Origin: Tretioscincus oriximinensis
Taxonomy: Eukaryota > Chordata > Lepidosauria > Squamata > Gymnophthalmidae
DNA: 64,000 nt
NCBI GenBank assembly: GCA_022410635.1
Contig: JAJVDF010000210.1
Location: 565,216-629,215 of the forward strand
Direction: 5' to 3'
This document shows, one piece after another, positions 1 to 11,224 of the stretch; position 1 is the first letter of the stretch, and every line of letters begins with the position of its first letter. The notes below the pieces were generated by a model. The model made no database searches. It saw only the letters and a list, made by a program, of their open reading frames with translations, and was not told the origin of the DNA. The translations under genes and the position numbers were made by a program.

Positions 1-100
1 TGAAGACTGCCCCAGCAAGTCCCTCTATTTATACATCTTGCTGGCCAATCCCAGCTGACCAGGTGCATAGCTTACAATTCATTGGTTGTTTATACAATGC
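1..100 (-). promoter_or_regulatory. LTR-like promoter at the window edge
   Basis: Read on the minus strand, this stretch has a CCAAT box near 80-85, an ATTGG-type box near 47-53 and a strong TATAAATA box at about 27-34, in that order and spacing. This is the usual layout of an LTR U3 region. The Gypsy LTR at 10798-11088 also has AACAACCAAT followed by GATTGGCC, so a related Gypsy-type LTR is plausible. The downstream part is cut off by the window edge, so the family cannot be fixed. Confidence 0.35.
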
Positions 101-237
101 TNTTCCAAAACCTGAAGCTCACCTCAAAACCTTACATCAACATATATTTACCTCAGAATTATTTACATATATATTACCACAACTTTATACATTCCTTATA
201 TGACTTTATATACATATTATGTCATGTACTCATGACA

Positions 238-482
238 TCTACCCTTAGTGTCCATAAACCTGTCTAGTCCTATCTTGAAACTATCCAAGCTGTTAGCTAC
301 CACTACCTCTTCAGGAAGTAAATTCCACAGGCCGATGACCCTCTGGGTGAAAAAATACTTTCCTTTGTCTGTTCTCACTTTTCTACCCAACAGTTTTAAG
401 GAGTGCCCTCTGGTCCTTGTGTTGTGTGNTAGNGAAAACATTTTTNCTCTATTCACCCTGTCAATCCCATGCATGATTTGTA
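238..482 (-). mobile_element. CR1-type LINE, ORF2 carboxy end fragment
   Basis: The minus strand encodes the conserved CR1 reverse transcriptase tail, with the motifs FFTQRVIGLWNLLPEEVV and SLDSFKIGLDRFMD. The fragment stops abruptly near 482, where the downstream CR1 homology seen at 18.56 kb is lost. The coding part contains Ns and has no complete domain, so it is a dead 5'-truncated copy. Confidence 0.85.
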
Positions 483-554
483 GCTTGAAGAATTTGCCTC
501 ACATGCTCATGCGCTTTAAGCAACCCACCCGCTGAAAATCACCTGGGTTGTGCA

Positions 555-645
555 TTTTTATGCANTTGAAAGAGGAGACTATTCCATACTTTGGGAGCTG
601 TCTCTGAGAAGCCCCTGTCAGAGGCTCCTAGCCCCTTTGCTATTG
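555..645 (-). mobile_element. fragment of the (AAAT)n-tailed LINE, antisense
   Basis: The stretch AGGAGACTATTCCATACTTTGG followed by a GAGAAG motif resembles the antisense of the LINE segment at 15.3 kb, whose sense strand encodes an AFSxVxPxLWN-like stretch. The similarity is short and decayed, so the assignment is tentative. Confidence 0.35.
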
Positions 646-1061
646 AGAGTGGTGGTAAAAAGCAAGAGGGCATTCTTTGCAGCCCTTGTGACAGTGACAG
701 CTTAATAAAAGAGAAGGCATGTTTTTAGATATTTGGGTTCCAGGTTTTAAGTTAAAGTTAACATCTGGAAGCTTTTAAAAGANCAACACAACATGTGCCT
801 GGTTAGTTGTGAATGCCCTTCTTTGTTCTGCATGTCATGTGACATGTTTTCACCCAATAGTGACTGGGGGAGGTTCGACCAAGCATGTAAAACACAATTC
901 TTCTGCCAGTTCCTGTTCTTGGGCTATTGGCCTATGATTTCCAACTCTTGGGCTATGAGTCCCCCCCAGCCACTGGANAAGAATGGTTCTGAAAGATAAG
1001 TGCAAAAATGACACATAATGATAATATAAAACTATAGTAGATGGTCATCTCCTCTTTTGAG

Positions 1062-1290
1062 AACACATGCAGAAAGAAGGGAGAAAGATAAGGAGGAAAG
1101 AAGGAATGGAAAAATGAAGGAAGAGCAGGAAGAAACAAGTAAAGAAAAAAAAGGAAGGAAGGAAGGGAAAAAGAAAGGAAGCAAGAACTGAAAGAANCAA
1201 GAGGAGGAAGAAACAAGCAAANAAAGGGGAAAAATGTAACGAANGAAAAAAAAAAGGAAAGAAAAATAGAAAGAAAGAAGCAGCAAGTGA
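1062..1290. repeat. purine-rich low-complexity tract
   Basis: More than 200 bases are almost pure A and G, built from GAAA, GGAA and AGGA units and interrupted by several Ns. The minus strand gives long Phe/Leu/Ser open frames that are products of composition. The Ns suggest the tract assembled poorly. Confidence 0.9.
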
Positions 1291-1299
1291 AAGAGAGAG

Positions 1300-2820
1300 T
1301 GGATGGAAGCATCGATGGAAGCAAGGGGGAGGAGGGGCTAGAGCCCGTTGCATCATCGTAATGCAACAGGCTAATAATTAAACACTGTAACTGGCAGTGA
1401 AACCAATTTTTTTCCTACATAAATTTACTATTTACCCTAGATTATATTTAATAATTTATCTATTTAGCATGCATTCAGGAGAGATGTTTTTCATACTAAA
1501 ATAACGTGATAATGGTGGGGTTGTCCCACAGAATTTCAGAACTAGCCATGGTAACGTTACAATCTCACTTTCTTCCTAACACTTTATGCCATTTTCATAT
1601 GTCACCACGCCTTTGGTTTATGATTTCTTATACAAACCATAAGTAGTGTAGAAGGAATGGCTGTGACACTGAGCTTTTGGAAACAGTATGTAAAGGAAAG
1701 TATGTGAAAGAGAAAGGAGAAAAAAAATAATTGCCCATAACTTTGCCAAGGAAACAGACAAGGAGAAAGGTATTACAAAATACATTCATGGAAGTCCAGG
1801 TGCTAGTTTGTCCTTTAAACTAGCTACTTCCATTTATTCCTGACACAGTTTACAGCATTCATGCACGGTTAAAATAGAATGGCGTCTTGGCAACCATTCA
1901 TAGAACCAGATTGTATTTCAGCAGTTGCTCTATTTTAAGATGTTTCAAAAAGGTTAATGTAGTTATTCAAACCTGCTAGCCCCCTAGATTTACATGGCTT
2001 TGGAAACCTTTTACCTAGTTGAGAAACCCCAAGATGAAATCCATAAGATTAGCAGGAATGGCGTTACTACATTGCTAATCACTTCACTGCTCCCAAACAT
2101 ACTTAAATTTATCATAAACGTACCTGTAAAGACTGCATTTAAGCAATATACAATCATTCCTGTGCCTTGGAAATATTCCTGCAGGAGGTGCAGGCATTAT
2201 ATTCTAGACATTCTGTATTCAACACGCCCCCAATAGTATCAGAGACTCTGTTAAAACATCATTCAGAAGATAGCGGCAGCAATGATTTATGTACTTGGAT
2301 AGCTGTTACAGTGTGCACCTGTGCATGTGTTGAAAGGTCCAGTTACAAACATTGCCTCTATATTGATGCATCAATCTAAATATAGTTCANGTAGGACCAG
2401 AATGAAGCTTTCAACGGAAGTCTCATCCATCTGTCACTGTCTTCACAGAAATGATCCCCAAGCTACCACTGTTTACCATACGGTTAACAATGACAGTTCT
2501 TCTGGATGAACATGGAAAATTGCGGCATAACCTGGTCAGAAATCGGGGAAATGGAGGAATCCACAGATTCCTGGAGAAGCCCACAATCTTTCCAAACTGG
2601 GTTTGATAACATGATTTGTAAAAAATTGGGGGCCCTGGCAGATCTCATCTTCCATTGCAGAGCCCACAAGGCGATTGCTTGTGATGAAAGTCACAAGTGG
2701 TAAAGCTAGCTGACATCATAGGTGCACATATGTCCATGCTTGGTATCTCAGAAGACTGCATGGACTACAGAGCTTGCAATTTGCTTGTTTCCCTCTGCAA
2801 CACTATTGGTCCCTCAGTGG
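1300..2820. other. unassigned AT-rich stretch
   Basis: No repeat family, splice-flanked exon or RNA gene could be recognised here. The short open frames at 1994-2700 overlap on both strands and show no protein motif. Confidence 0.6.
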
Positions 2821-2830
2821 GGGCAGGAGG

Positions 2831-3168
2831 TGTAAAACTGGATTGTGTTAAGTCCTCCTAACCTATAGTTTTGCTCTCCCCCTTCTCAACTCTCACTTCT
2901 GGTCTTTTGAATTATTTCACCAACCGGCGGGAAGCCTGCCATCAGGAAAGCTAGCTGTCCTCCTTGGTCTGAGTCTTCACGCAGGTGGAGCCACTGTCTT
3001 GCATATAATCCAGCTTCTCCTTTCACTTTCTGTTCTAACTCTTTAGTTACTGCCGAAGTTAACTCCTGACTTCTGGTCTTATTTCTGGACTTATTTCTAT
3101 CAATAAATATTCTTCAACAAGATTGCTTTCCTTGTCATTCCTGGATTTGGAGCTCTACAATCCTAACA
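2831..3168 (+). mobile_element. candidate Gypsy-like LTR
   Basis: A G-rich polypurine-like run (GTGGGGGCAGGAGG) ends at 2830 and is followed by TGTAAAAC. About 340 bp later the block ends in CCTAACA, giving TGT...ACA ends. An AATAAA signal lies near 3103 with a T-rich region after it, as expected of R-U5. The polypurine run resembles the one before the 10798 LTR. No flanking coding domain was identified and no target duplication was found, so the call is tentative. Confidence 0.45.
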
Positions 3169-3369
3169 GACTGGGGCAGACACCACAACCAGCACTTGAA
3201 CCACTGCCACTTCAGTGGGCCAAGTAGTGTCCCTTCCTGCCTCATTCCTGCTTCCAGGAGTTCACCATTACAGTAGGGTGGACAAGCAACACCTTCCCTA
3301 GCTGCAGCTGCTGTCACCACAATCCCACCCACTGGACCTGCAAAGTGCTGGACCCAGAAGAGGAGCAGT

Positions 3370-5900
3370 AAGGGAAGGGGGGGGGGACAATAGAATATTA
3401 AAAGCTTTTGAGTTCATGGCTTGAGTCAGGGAAGGGTATTTGACATGGATAAAGGTAATGGTATGGGCGGCCTGGGTGGGTATGGGGTTTAGTTTGGGGA
3501 AGGGAAGGGGCAGGGAGGCGCCCAGAGGTTTGGGGTGGTATATGTAGCAACTCTACTTAGGCATCCTACAAGCCTATACTACTTGAAAAATCTGAAACAT
3601 TTCTTCTTGTACTTATCACCTAGTCTACTACTTTCCCTATAAATTTATTTGGGAACTTCATCAACATCAGACATGTCTCCTAATACAGAGCCCAGGCAAG
3701 AGAATACAAAATAAAACAATAATTTTGGGGATGGCTGTTGATGAAGCAACAGCAGGTTATTTATTATTTACCTTGATCATTTACTTTAATTTTTCTAACC
3801 ATGTCCAACCTGAGTTCTGTTTTACAAAATTCTCCTGCAAGGGATTTTGAAGAATATGCTGTAGATTTGCCCACAGAATCACAATCCATAAATCTGTCCA
3901 GAATCCCACCAAATTATGCTGGATTAGGCATAGAACAATTAATAATTTTCTTCTCTGCTTTTGCAACCAGCCACCGCAGACAGCTTTGATATGGAGATGA
4001 ACACTGTCACCTGGTAATGCTGGCAGTACAAGTCTCTGTTAAGAGCACGAAGGAAGCATGTGTGGGCTGGTAAAAACATATTGCCATATTGAACTGACTT
4101 GCCCTCTGAACAAAGCTGATTGCATGGGTGTAATAAGGCATTGTGTACACAGGGGAAATCTGTTCCTGGGGATCTTTGCATTTGTTCAGATCAGCAGAAT
4201 GGGCTCAGACCAGAGCATTCAAGGATGCATAGACATCCCTTGATACATGAGCTCAAATTGTTCTAGGAAAACCGAACCTACATTGGAGCCTTGTATTTAT
4301 TTGTTGCCTGTTTAAAATATTTCTAAGCTATTTCTTCTTTTCAAGCCATCAAAGTCATTTGTAGTTTTTTAGAAAGGCTGCATAACATGCGTACAAAACC
4401 TGCCTATTAAGCTCAACAGTTGGTGCTCACAGTCCTCTAATGCCCTTTTGACATGTATCTGTCTTAAACACTTTAGTTGAGGGTATCCACACCAGATCCC
4501 TTCTGCTCTTGGTTTTATTTCTGGACACATGTGCAGTGAGAAATGAGAAGGAGCTACCTGCACCCTGGTCATATCCATACATGTGGCTCACAGATATGAT
4601 GAAAAAAGCAGCAGCAGTCTGGGCTTTCACCTGTGCTCCTGCTTCTTCCTGCTGCCCAGTTCTGCTGGTGGGAACTGATGAGGACCACAAGCTGCTTCCA
4701 AGATGCTTCCAGGATGGAAGTAATTGCTGGGCTTGTGAGGGAGGAAAGGAAGGAGTNTGTGTGTATGTGAGTGAGTTGGTAGTATGTTCCCAGAGTTTGT
4801 GTTGCTTCATACGTCAATTCTACTTTAGTTAATGCGTATTAGCATGATGTGGATTAGCTTTATTCACAATAGAAGTGTAGCATGTGTGCTAGCCTACAAA
4901 TGCAAAACTATTGTTATATATGATGTCATCTGCTGCATCCAGTTCACCTCAGTACAGTCTTCAAGGATATCTTTGAAGCTGTTTCAGAAGGAACTTTGAA
5001 TATACTCCAGATCCAAGCTGCTGTTATAAAGCCATTTGCTTTTCACTACATAGATCTGTCCTACATGCAAAGGAGCTACTGCTGAGTTTTAGCAGTGTTC
5101 TACCAGCAATCCATTTTAGGGAGTTGCTATTACACATTTGATGTGGATTATCACTATTCCCATGCATACAATGTGGAATACCAAGATCCCNTAAACAGAC
5201 TACTAAGTCTGTGACAACAGGCCCTAAGTCTTTAATAGGCATAGATCTCCTTNTTATGAGTAAAAGAAGCAGGGATTTACATACATCTTAAAAGTGAAAT
5301 TTCTCATAGCTGTTGCTTATATAACAAATGATTACTGTAACACTTAAAGTTATTTCAAACATTCATGTGGACAACAGTGGTCTGGCTGAAGTGTCACACT
5401 GCATGCCAATCTAATGATTAATTATTCTAACTATGTACACTTGGAAGTCCCCACCCTATTTTTGCTGATGTGTTGGGACCCTGACTCACTTGTCGACTTT
5501 AGGCTGAAGCTTTTTAAAGCACAATTCAGACAGCTGAGTCATTCTTAAAACAAGATATGTACATCTGAAATATTAACCATGTGCAAGAAAGAAAATATTG
5601 CTACTTCACCATGACTATCAATTCGAAACGGTTGTTTGGTTGAAAAATAAATAAATAGTTGAACCAAGGGCTGTCCATTCATAATTACAAAATACAACTT
5701 CCATGTTGTTTTATTGATTAGTTAGTAGATCAATTTTGAAATTGTGAAATTGTCTGATAAAAGAAAAAAAAACAGACCATGTATGTACTTACTATTGTAC
5801 ATATTGCAGCTATTGTAGGACACGATCTTGGCCCAAGATAAACAATATCTTTGGCACAGGAACAAATTTTCAGTGGGTTGCACTCAATAAGATGACCTAC
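3370..5900. other. unassigned stretch
   Basis: Contains a poly-G run near 3379 and a G-rich segment at 3440-3540. No recognisable repeat or gene was seen. The overlapping open frames at 4369-4832 on both strands carry no domain and are probably chance. Confidence 0.55.
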
Positions 5901-5970
5901 GGTTATTGGGCGGCGTATAAATAAATAGGCTCCCAGTAAGACAATCCTCTGTAGAAGATGCTATTGCACC

Positions 5971-6172
5971 AGGCTGACCAGATGACCTCTTTTGGGGGTG
6001 GGTGGGTTGAAAACCCATTTTGGGGGTGCCTCCCGTTTTTTTCTGAGGAAAAAAAATTTAAAGACAAAAAAAATCTTTTTTTGAAAAGATTTTCCTCAGA
6101 AAAAACTGGGAGGCCCCCCAAAACCGTGTTTTCAACCCACCCACCCCCCAAAAAGGGTCATCTGGTCAGCCT
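5971..6172. mobile_element. foldback (hairpin) element, copy 1
   Basis: About 200 bp form one long imperfect palindrome. It starts GGCTGACCAGATGACC and ends with the reverse complement, GGTCATCTGGTCAGCC, followed by TA. Each arm is about 85-90 bp, with an A/T-rich centre. Two further copies lie at 32218-32411 and 63374-63545. The near-complete palindrome, the TA flanks in the other copies and the absence of coding fit a Tc1/mariner-like miniature element, but the family is not named from memory. Confidence 0.8.
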
Positions 6173-6174
6173 AA

Positions 6175-7365
6175 CTGTAAATCCATTTCATTTTTCACAG
6201 CTCAGTATCATAATTTAGTTAGAAAGACTCAACGTAACCCTTTTCTCACATTCAAGTATTCATCTGATCTGGAGGTCACCAAAATGAATTTTTAGACAAT
6301 AAACTAATGCTCAATCTTTTTTTGATTTTGGTCACACTAATGGAGTCATGTGGCAGTTTCTGGAGGCCTAGGCCTGCTTTTAGCATGGCATATGTGTCTC
6401 CATTAAACACCAAAGGAGTTAACCCTAATCTAAAGAGATGCTTCTTCTCAGATAGAATTTGCCAGTGCTCTAAGATCTGCAGTTGAGCCTCCCTTGATAG
6501 TGTCACCCCTGCAAGCAATTGAAAGGGTGGTGATGTGTGGGAGGGCTTTCTGAGTCATTGCTACAGGCCATGAAATAGTTTCTTTTCTAAGATGTATCAA
6601 GTGTCCTCTATGTATTTAGACCTTTAGCCAGGCGTCTCTTACAGCAGGCACTGTTGCTTTCCAGTTAAAATTATTATAAGGCAGATAAAATTTGTTATGT
6701 GACTCTCCCTGATATCTGTGGATATGTGAAACAGCACTATAAATAAATAGAGAGGAGAGAGAGTGCGATGATAAATAACCTGCTCATAGGATTTTCTTTT
6801 CTTTTTTATTTCTAACAGCATGTATATAGTGCATGCAAATATGAGCATGAATGTGTAGGGCAGTTTGCAGCTATAGCTATAGTTCTACTGTATTTGAATA
6901 ATGGTTGGACTGTTTTACTCCAGAATATCCATGCTTTATTCCAGAAATTCCAAATAGCAGAATAAGGCACATTTGGATGTAGGCTGTGCTTGTAATGAAC
7001 ATTTATATGAAGAGTAAAAAAAAGAAAAAAGACAGTGGTGTGCATGGTTCTGCAATTTGCTTCTTTTAGGAAAGAAAGATAGATCCAAATCTCACTTATT
7101 TCTTCTTATTTCCTTTTGTATTTTCATTTCCTTCCCCTGTACAATGCGAAGCGATATGTGCTGTAATTCTCAGAAAGTCCTCCTTACAAGCTCATATCAG
7201 ATTTACACCTACTGTTGCATACCCAGAACATAACCTAGAGTGATTCTAAGAATCTACTTCTGATGCTATAGCATGCAGCCGCTGAATAAAGCAGCCTCTA
7301 ATTTTAGCTTACACCAGTCAATGAAGAATCGGCATAAGGCAGCCTAGATGCCAACACTATACATA
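6175..7365. other. unassigned stretch
   Basis: No repeat family was recognised. The minus-strand open frame at 6276-6518 has no known motif. T-rich and A-rich runs occur near 6790 and 7020. Confidence 0.5.
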
Positions 7366-7368
7366 ATA

Positions 7369-7788
7369 GAGAAAAATGTTTTCTTTATCACACAACACAA
7401 GGACCAGGGGCCCCTCCTTGAAACTAATGGGCAGAAAAGTGAGAACAGACAAAGGAAAGTAATTTTTCACCCAGAGGGTCATCGGCCTGTGGAATTTACT
7501 TCCTAAATAGGTGGTGGTAGCTAACAGCTTGGATAGTTTCAAGACAGGTTTATGGACAGCAAGAGTATAAATGGGTGCTAGGATGGATGTCCGGATGCTG
7601 CCTCCAGGATGGAGNAGCAGGCAGGACTCCTGAAATACCATTTGCAGGGAGTCATGAACAGGTGCATATTTTGCTTTCCTCTGTTCGGACTGCCCAGGTG
7701 CATCTGGTGGGCCTCTGTGTGGGCAGAAGGCTGGACTAGATGGGCTCTGGCCCAATTCAGTGTGGCTCATGTTCTTATGTTCTTATAA
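7369..7788 (+). mobile_element. CR1-type LINE 3' end
   Basis: Holds the end of CR1 ORF2 (FFTQRVIGLWNLLP-like, with one codon turned into a stop in the EEV region) and the family 3' UTR. It ends in tandem TTCTTATG-like octamers at about 7769-7788, which mark the true LINE 3' end. It is about 420 bp long, so it is 5' truncated. Confidence 0.85.
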
Positions 7789-8392
7789 GCACATCCTGTG
7801 GCAACAAGCCTATATCCGTTTTTTTNNNAAAAAAAAACCATGAATCTAAAATTGACAACTCTTTGAGGAAAGATTATTTTATCAGTGGGAAGAAAGTGAC
7901 AATCAAGCTCAAGTAGCACCCACAAAAAACAAAGAAAAGTTGGTTTAAAGTGTTTCAAAGGTGTTCACCTCTGTGCTACCTCCAATCTACAACCCAAAAT
8001 TGACTTGTGTACGGATTAAATACTGAATGGGAATTTTAAGCTCTTTCTGCACAGAGACTTGGAACAGGAATCTGACGTCCACATGCTGATGTAGACTATG
8101 GAAGACCTCTTTTGGAACCCACCATTTCTACACTACTGTGCAGAAAATGGGCCTGTTTCAAGATCTACCATAGCATAAGACTCCATGGTGGAAAGGGCTA
8201 TAGTGTTTACATTCTATGGCTTACAAACCAAATATTCTGCTATGTATGGATGTAGCTTAAGGTATTTGACAGTGATTCCAACAGACTCCATCAGTACAGA
8301 GTTGGGGGACAGTCTGAGAAAGGGGTCCCAAAATAAAGCAAAATATGCTATATAAGTCTGCAGTTCCATCAACTGAAATGAAAAGTCATGCT

Positions 8393-8795
8393 GCCTACCT
8401 TTGTACTGTTAGTCTCCAAGTGTTACAAGGCCTCTTGCTGGAGTTTCCAAGACTAACATGGCTATTTCTCTGAAATCATCTACCATGCAAAGTACCAAAT
8501 TTAGCTGAAATCCATCAATCTCCCCAGGACTCTTGCCCAGGTATAGACAGATATAATCTTTCTCAAACACTGCAAACTGGAGAACACCATCCCCAAAGAT
8601 TAAGAGTAAAGAACCCACTAGTGCCACATATCACAAACTGTGCAAGATTTTCTCCAAGAAACTACTGAAACACAAGTAGCATCTGAAGAAGTAGATTTGT
8701 CTAAGAAAGCTCCTGCCACCTACCTTTCTCCTGTTAGTCTCCAAATGCTAATAGCCCCCTTGCAGCAAATTGAAGATTACTGAGGCAGATCTGCA
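8393..8795. mobile_element. two halves of a palindromic DNA element (family C)
   Basis: Segments 8393-8475 and 8655-8795 carry the family C signatures: GTTAGTCTCCAA, TAACATGGCTATTTC and an AAGTAGATTTGTCT core. Family C units elsewhere in the window (29662-29890, 17510-18110, 42985-43090) share the core AGACAAGTCTACTTCTTCAG in inverted arrangement. The 180 bp between the two segments is unassigned. Confidence 0.5.
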
Positions 8796-9499
8796 TATAA
8801 ACTTACACTTGCTTTGTGATCACACCAGAGACTTATGGGCTGCTGCACTTTTGTCAGACCAAAGGGTCCAATTATGAGACAGGATATGCACAATTGTTTG
8901 ATCTGCTGCTTTAGCACTTTGCAGAGGCCTATAATGGTAAGCCTTGAAGAGATACTCTGATTGCACTCTGCACTGGTATACTAGACCACAGAGTCTCAAC
9001 CTGCTTGGTTCAGTCGGCTCTTCATTGACAAGTTCAAGAAAATGGCTAACTTGCATAGTCACTTCCTGTGCTTGCCAAAGGATCCTGGGAAGAAACACTT
9101 GGCCACAGGGATTTTTTGTAGTATTTCCTTGCCAGAACTGGGGCAGGTATATAAATAGCAGTTCAATCACTATTGCAAATGTTCTAGGGATGAATTATGA
9201 TGTTTTCATTTTTTGCTCTTTGAATCAGCTGCCTCCTTTCTATGTATGACAGTCCTTGGTACATTTCAGTTTCCAAGTTTACACAAATGATCAGATAGTT
9301 TCAAGGAAGTGGCATCTTATATCACAAGGAATGACCAGTAATGAAGTTTGCAGTTGCTACATGCAGGAAAACCAGTGCAAAATTAAGTAATGTGTGAAAA
9401 CTCTGTTCCTTTCCTGAAGCAAGAGCATCAGCAGTCATTGCCTTGCAATGTCTTCCACAAGTTGTCATGCTCCCTGCTCTTAATCACACAATTAACAAG

Positions 9500-10020
9500 A
9501 ACACAAGAGGAGCCCAGCTGGATCAGGGCAACGTTCTTCTAGTCCACAATCTTGACTCACATCTACCCATTAATTGCTTCTGAGCATTGTGAAGCAGAAG
9601 ATGAAGGCAAAACCTGTTCTTGATTCCATGCAAACGGCCTTTAGTGGAATGTTATCTGTGTCTTTGATCAACTCTAGAGGATTAGATAAATTTCATAATT
9701 TCATAAAGTGATCTGTGTCACAGCTACCCAGATCACTTGCTGTTACCACTTCTTCTGGTAGTAAATTCCACAGGCAGTTTTTCTTAAAAAAAATACTGTG
9801 CATCTTAACTCTCCTGCCTANCATCGTAATAGTGTGGTATGATAGAGAATACTTGGAATGTGATCTGATAAGAGAATCTGCACCATGAAAAAACTTATAT
9901 ACTTCAATCATATCACTTCCTAAACACCATTTTTCAAGACTGAAGAGACCTAGATGTGGCATCCTAGTTTCACGTTACAGCCCTTCGATCATTCTGGTTG
10001 TTCATTTNTGTCTTTTTCCT
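9500..10020 (-). mobile_element. CR1-type LINE 3' end, diverged
   Basis: Begins with the antisense LINE terminus (AAGAACACAAGAGGAGCCCA) and reaches the ORF2 carboxy end. The minus strand from 9962 encodes a decayed version of the RHLGLFSLE...MIEVYKFFHG...LWNLLPEEVV segment. Insertions and an N break the frame, and it is more diverged than the copies at 18 or 60 kb. Confidence 0.75.
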
Positions 10021-10489
10021 GGTTTCACAAAGCCCTTCCTGTGATGTGATGATAGATTTCCACTCAATAGTCTGAATGTTAAAGGATCGATACCCTTAAA
10101 AAGCAAAAAACAAACAAACCAAGATTAAGATTATTATTCAATTTATAATTTTCTTTTAAAGGAATGTTATGAAGAATGCTTTTATTCTTGTACTACTAAA
10201 TTAAGGCTCGGGGCATGGGGGGAGGGGGGTAAAGGGAGGGTAAGAGAGAAAAGAGAATAGGATAGAAGATAATTGTTATTTCTAGAATATAACAATGTGA
10301 AGTAACATTATGGAAATTAATTTTTGTAATAGTTGTGTACCATTGGCTTTGAATAATAAAAATTCTATTAAAAAAGGATCAACATTTTTCTTAGCACATT
10401 TTAGAGGCTCTGTGCACACAGAAGTTTATAATCTGGGGTATAGGATATCCTGGGTTTAAGCCATCACTTCCACAGGACACACCTACCTG

Positions 10490-10583
10490 GGTATAAATGG
10501 TTACTAGGATGGATGTCTGGATGCTGCCTCTGGGATGGACCATCAGGCAGTACTCCTGAAATACCATTTGCAGGGAGTCATGA
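10490..10583 (+). mobile_element. CR1-type LINE 3' UTR, left piece
   Basis: Matches the family 3' UTR from the GGTATAAATGG segment through CAGGGAGTCATGA, where it is cut by the Gypsy insertion. The sequence resumes at about 11089. Confidence 0.8.
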
Positions 10584-10589
10584 TGTCAA

Positions 10590-10787
10590 AGGATCATTCT
10601 AGTGGATGGGCACAAGCACTTTGAAGGGCAAGACATTGGGGACACTCGTGTGCGGGGCGGGAAACTACAATATTTTGTGTTGTGGAAGCACTTACCTGTG
10701 GCGGAATACTGCTGGGTGGATGCACAGGGCGTAAAAGCTCCTGCGGTGGTCTGGGCATTTCATAATCGTTACCCGCTCAAACCATAA
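10590..10787 (+). pseudogene. Ty3/Gypsy chromovirus integrase carboxy end (chromodomain)
   Basis: The frame ending at the TAA at 10785-10787 encodes a chromodomain-like tail. It has a VDGHKHFEGQDIGDTRVRGG lead, the LQYFVLWKHLP core with the aromatic and Trp positions typical of chromodomains, a CWVDAQGVKAP stretch and the AFHNRYPLKP ending seen in vertebrate chromoviruses. In this family the domain lies at the end of integrase and is thought to guide insertion. Everything upstream (gag, protease, RT, RNase H, the integrase core) is missing, so this is a remnant. The stop codon runs straight into the polypurine tract and LTR. Other sources of chromodomains are very unlikely, given that context. 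Confidence 0.85.
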
Positions 10788-10797
10788 GGGGGCAGGA
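10785..10797 (+). other. Gypsy polypurine tract
   Basis: The AAGGGGGCAGGA run lies directly before the TGTCACGGG LTR start. This is the position of the plus-strand primer in Ty3/Gypsy elements. The last bases of the pol stop codon overlap its start. Confidence 0.75.
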
Positions 10798-11088
10798 TGT
10801 CACGGGTACATGATATGTGGATAGGATTGTATATAGTTGCTGTACTGTTTGGAGGGAAAACCTCCTGGGCTCCATGGAATTTTGGAGGGAAACCTCTAAT
10901 GTTCAAAACAACCAATCGGGCTTGAATGTTTCAAGAAAATGCAGTGATTGGCCGAAGGAAAATATAGCTGCTCTGGCAGCAGGCAATCACTGCAGACCTA
11001 ACTCAGAGTTTCACAAGAGCTGTAATAAATCACTTTCTGAGCTGGTATTCACTTGTCAGAGTGTTCATTCACCATCATGAGGCTCACA
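10798..11088 (+). mobile_element. Gypsy 3' LTR
   Basis: Starts TGTCACGGG right after the polypurine tract and ends GGCTCACA, giving TGT...ACA termini over 291 bp. It has CCAAT-type boxes near 10912 and 10948, and an AATAAA signal near 11023. The flanking CATGA (10579-10583) and CATAA (11089-11093) look like a 5 bp target duplication with one change. The bases TGTCA at 10584-10588 match the LTR start, which suggests the 5' LTR and most of the interior were deleted. Confidence 0.75.
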
Positions 11089-11220
11089 CATAAACAGCTG
11101 CATTTTTGCCTTCTTCTGTTCAGACTGCCCAGATGTATCTGGTGGGCCTCTGTGTGAGACAGAATGCTGGACTAGATGCGCTCTGGCCTGGTCCGATAAG
11201 GCTCTTCTTATGTTCTTATG
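11089..11220 (+). mobile_element. CR1-type LINE 3' UTR, right piece
   Basis: Continues the element broken at 10583 (AACAGCTGCATTTTTGCC...) and ends with CTTCTTATGTTCTTATG, the family octamer tail. Together with 10490-10583 it is one CR1 split by the Gypsy insertion. Confidence 0.8.
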
Positions 11221-11224
11221 GGAT

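Noticed and set aside
953..1366. Phe/Leu/Ser-rich minus-strand frames, resembling membrane segments
   Set aside because: Antisense of a purine-rich tract with several Ns.
7369..7788. CRISPR-like or operon-like recurrence of the same text across the window
   Set aside because: Recurring blocks are dispersed CR1 3' ends in both orientations with no regular spacing.
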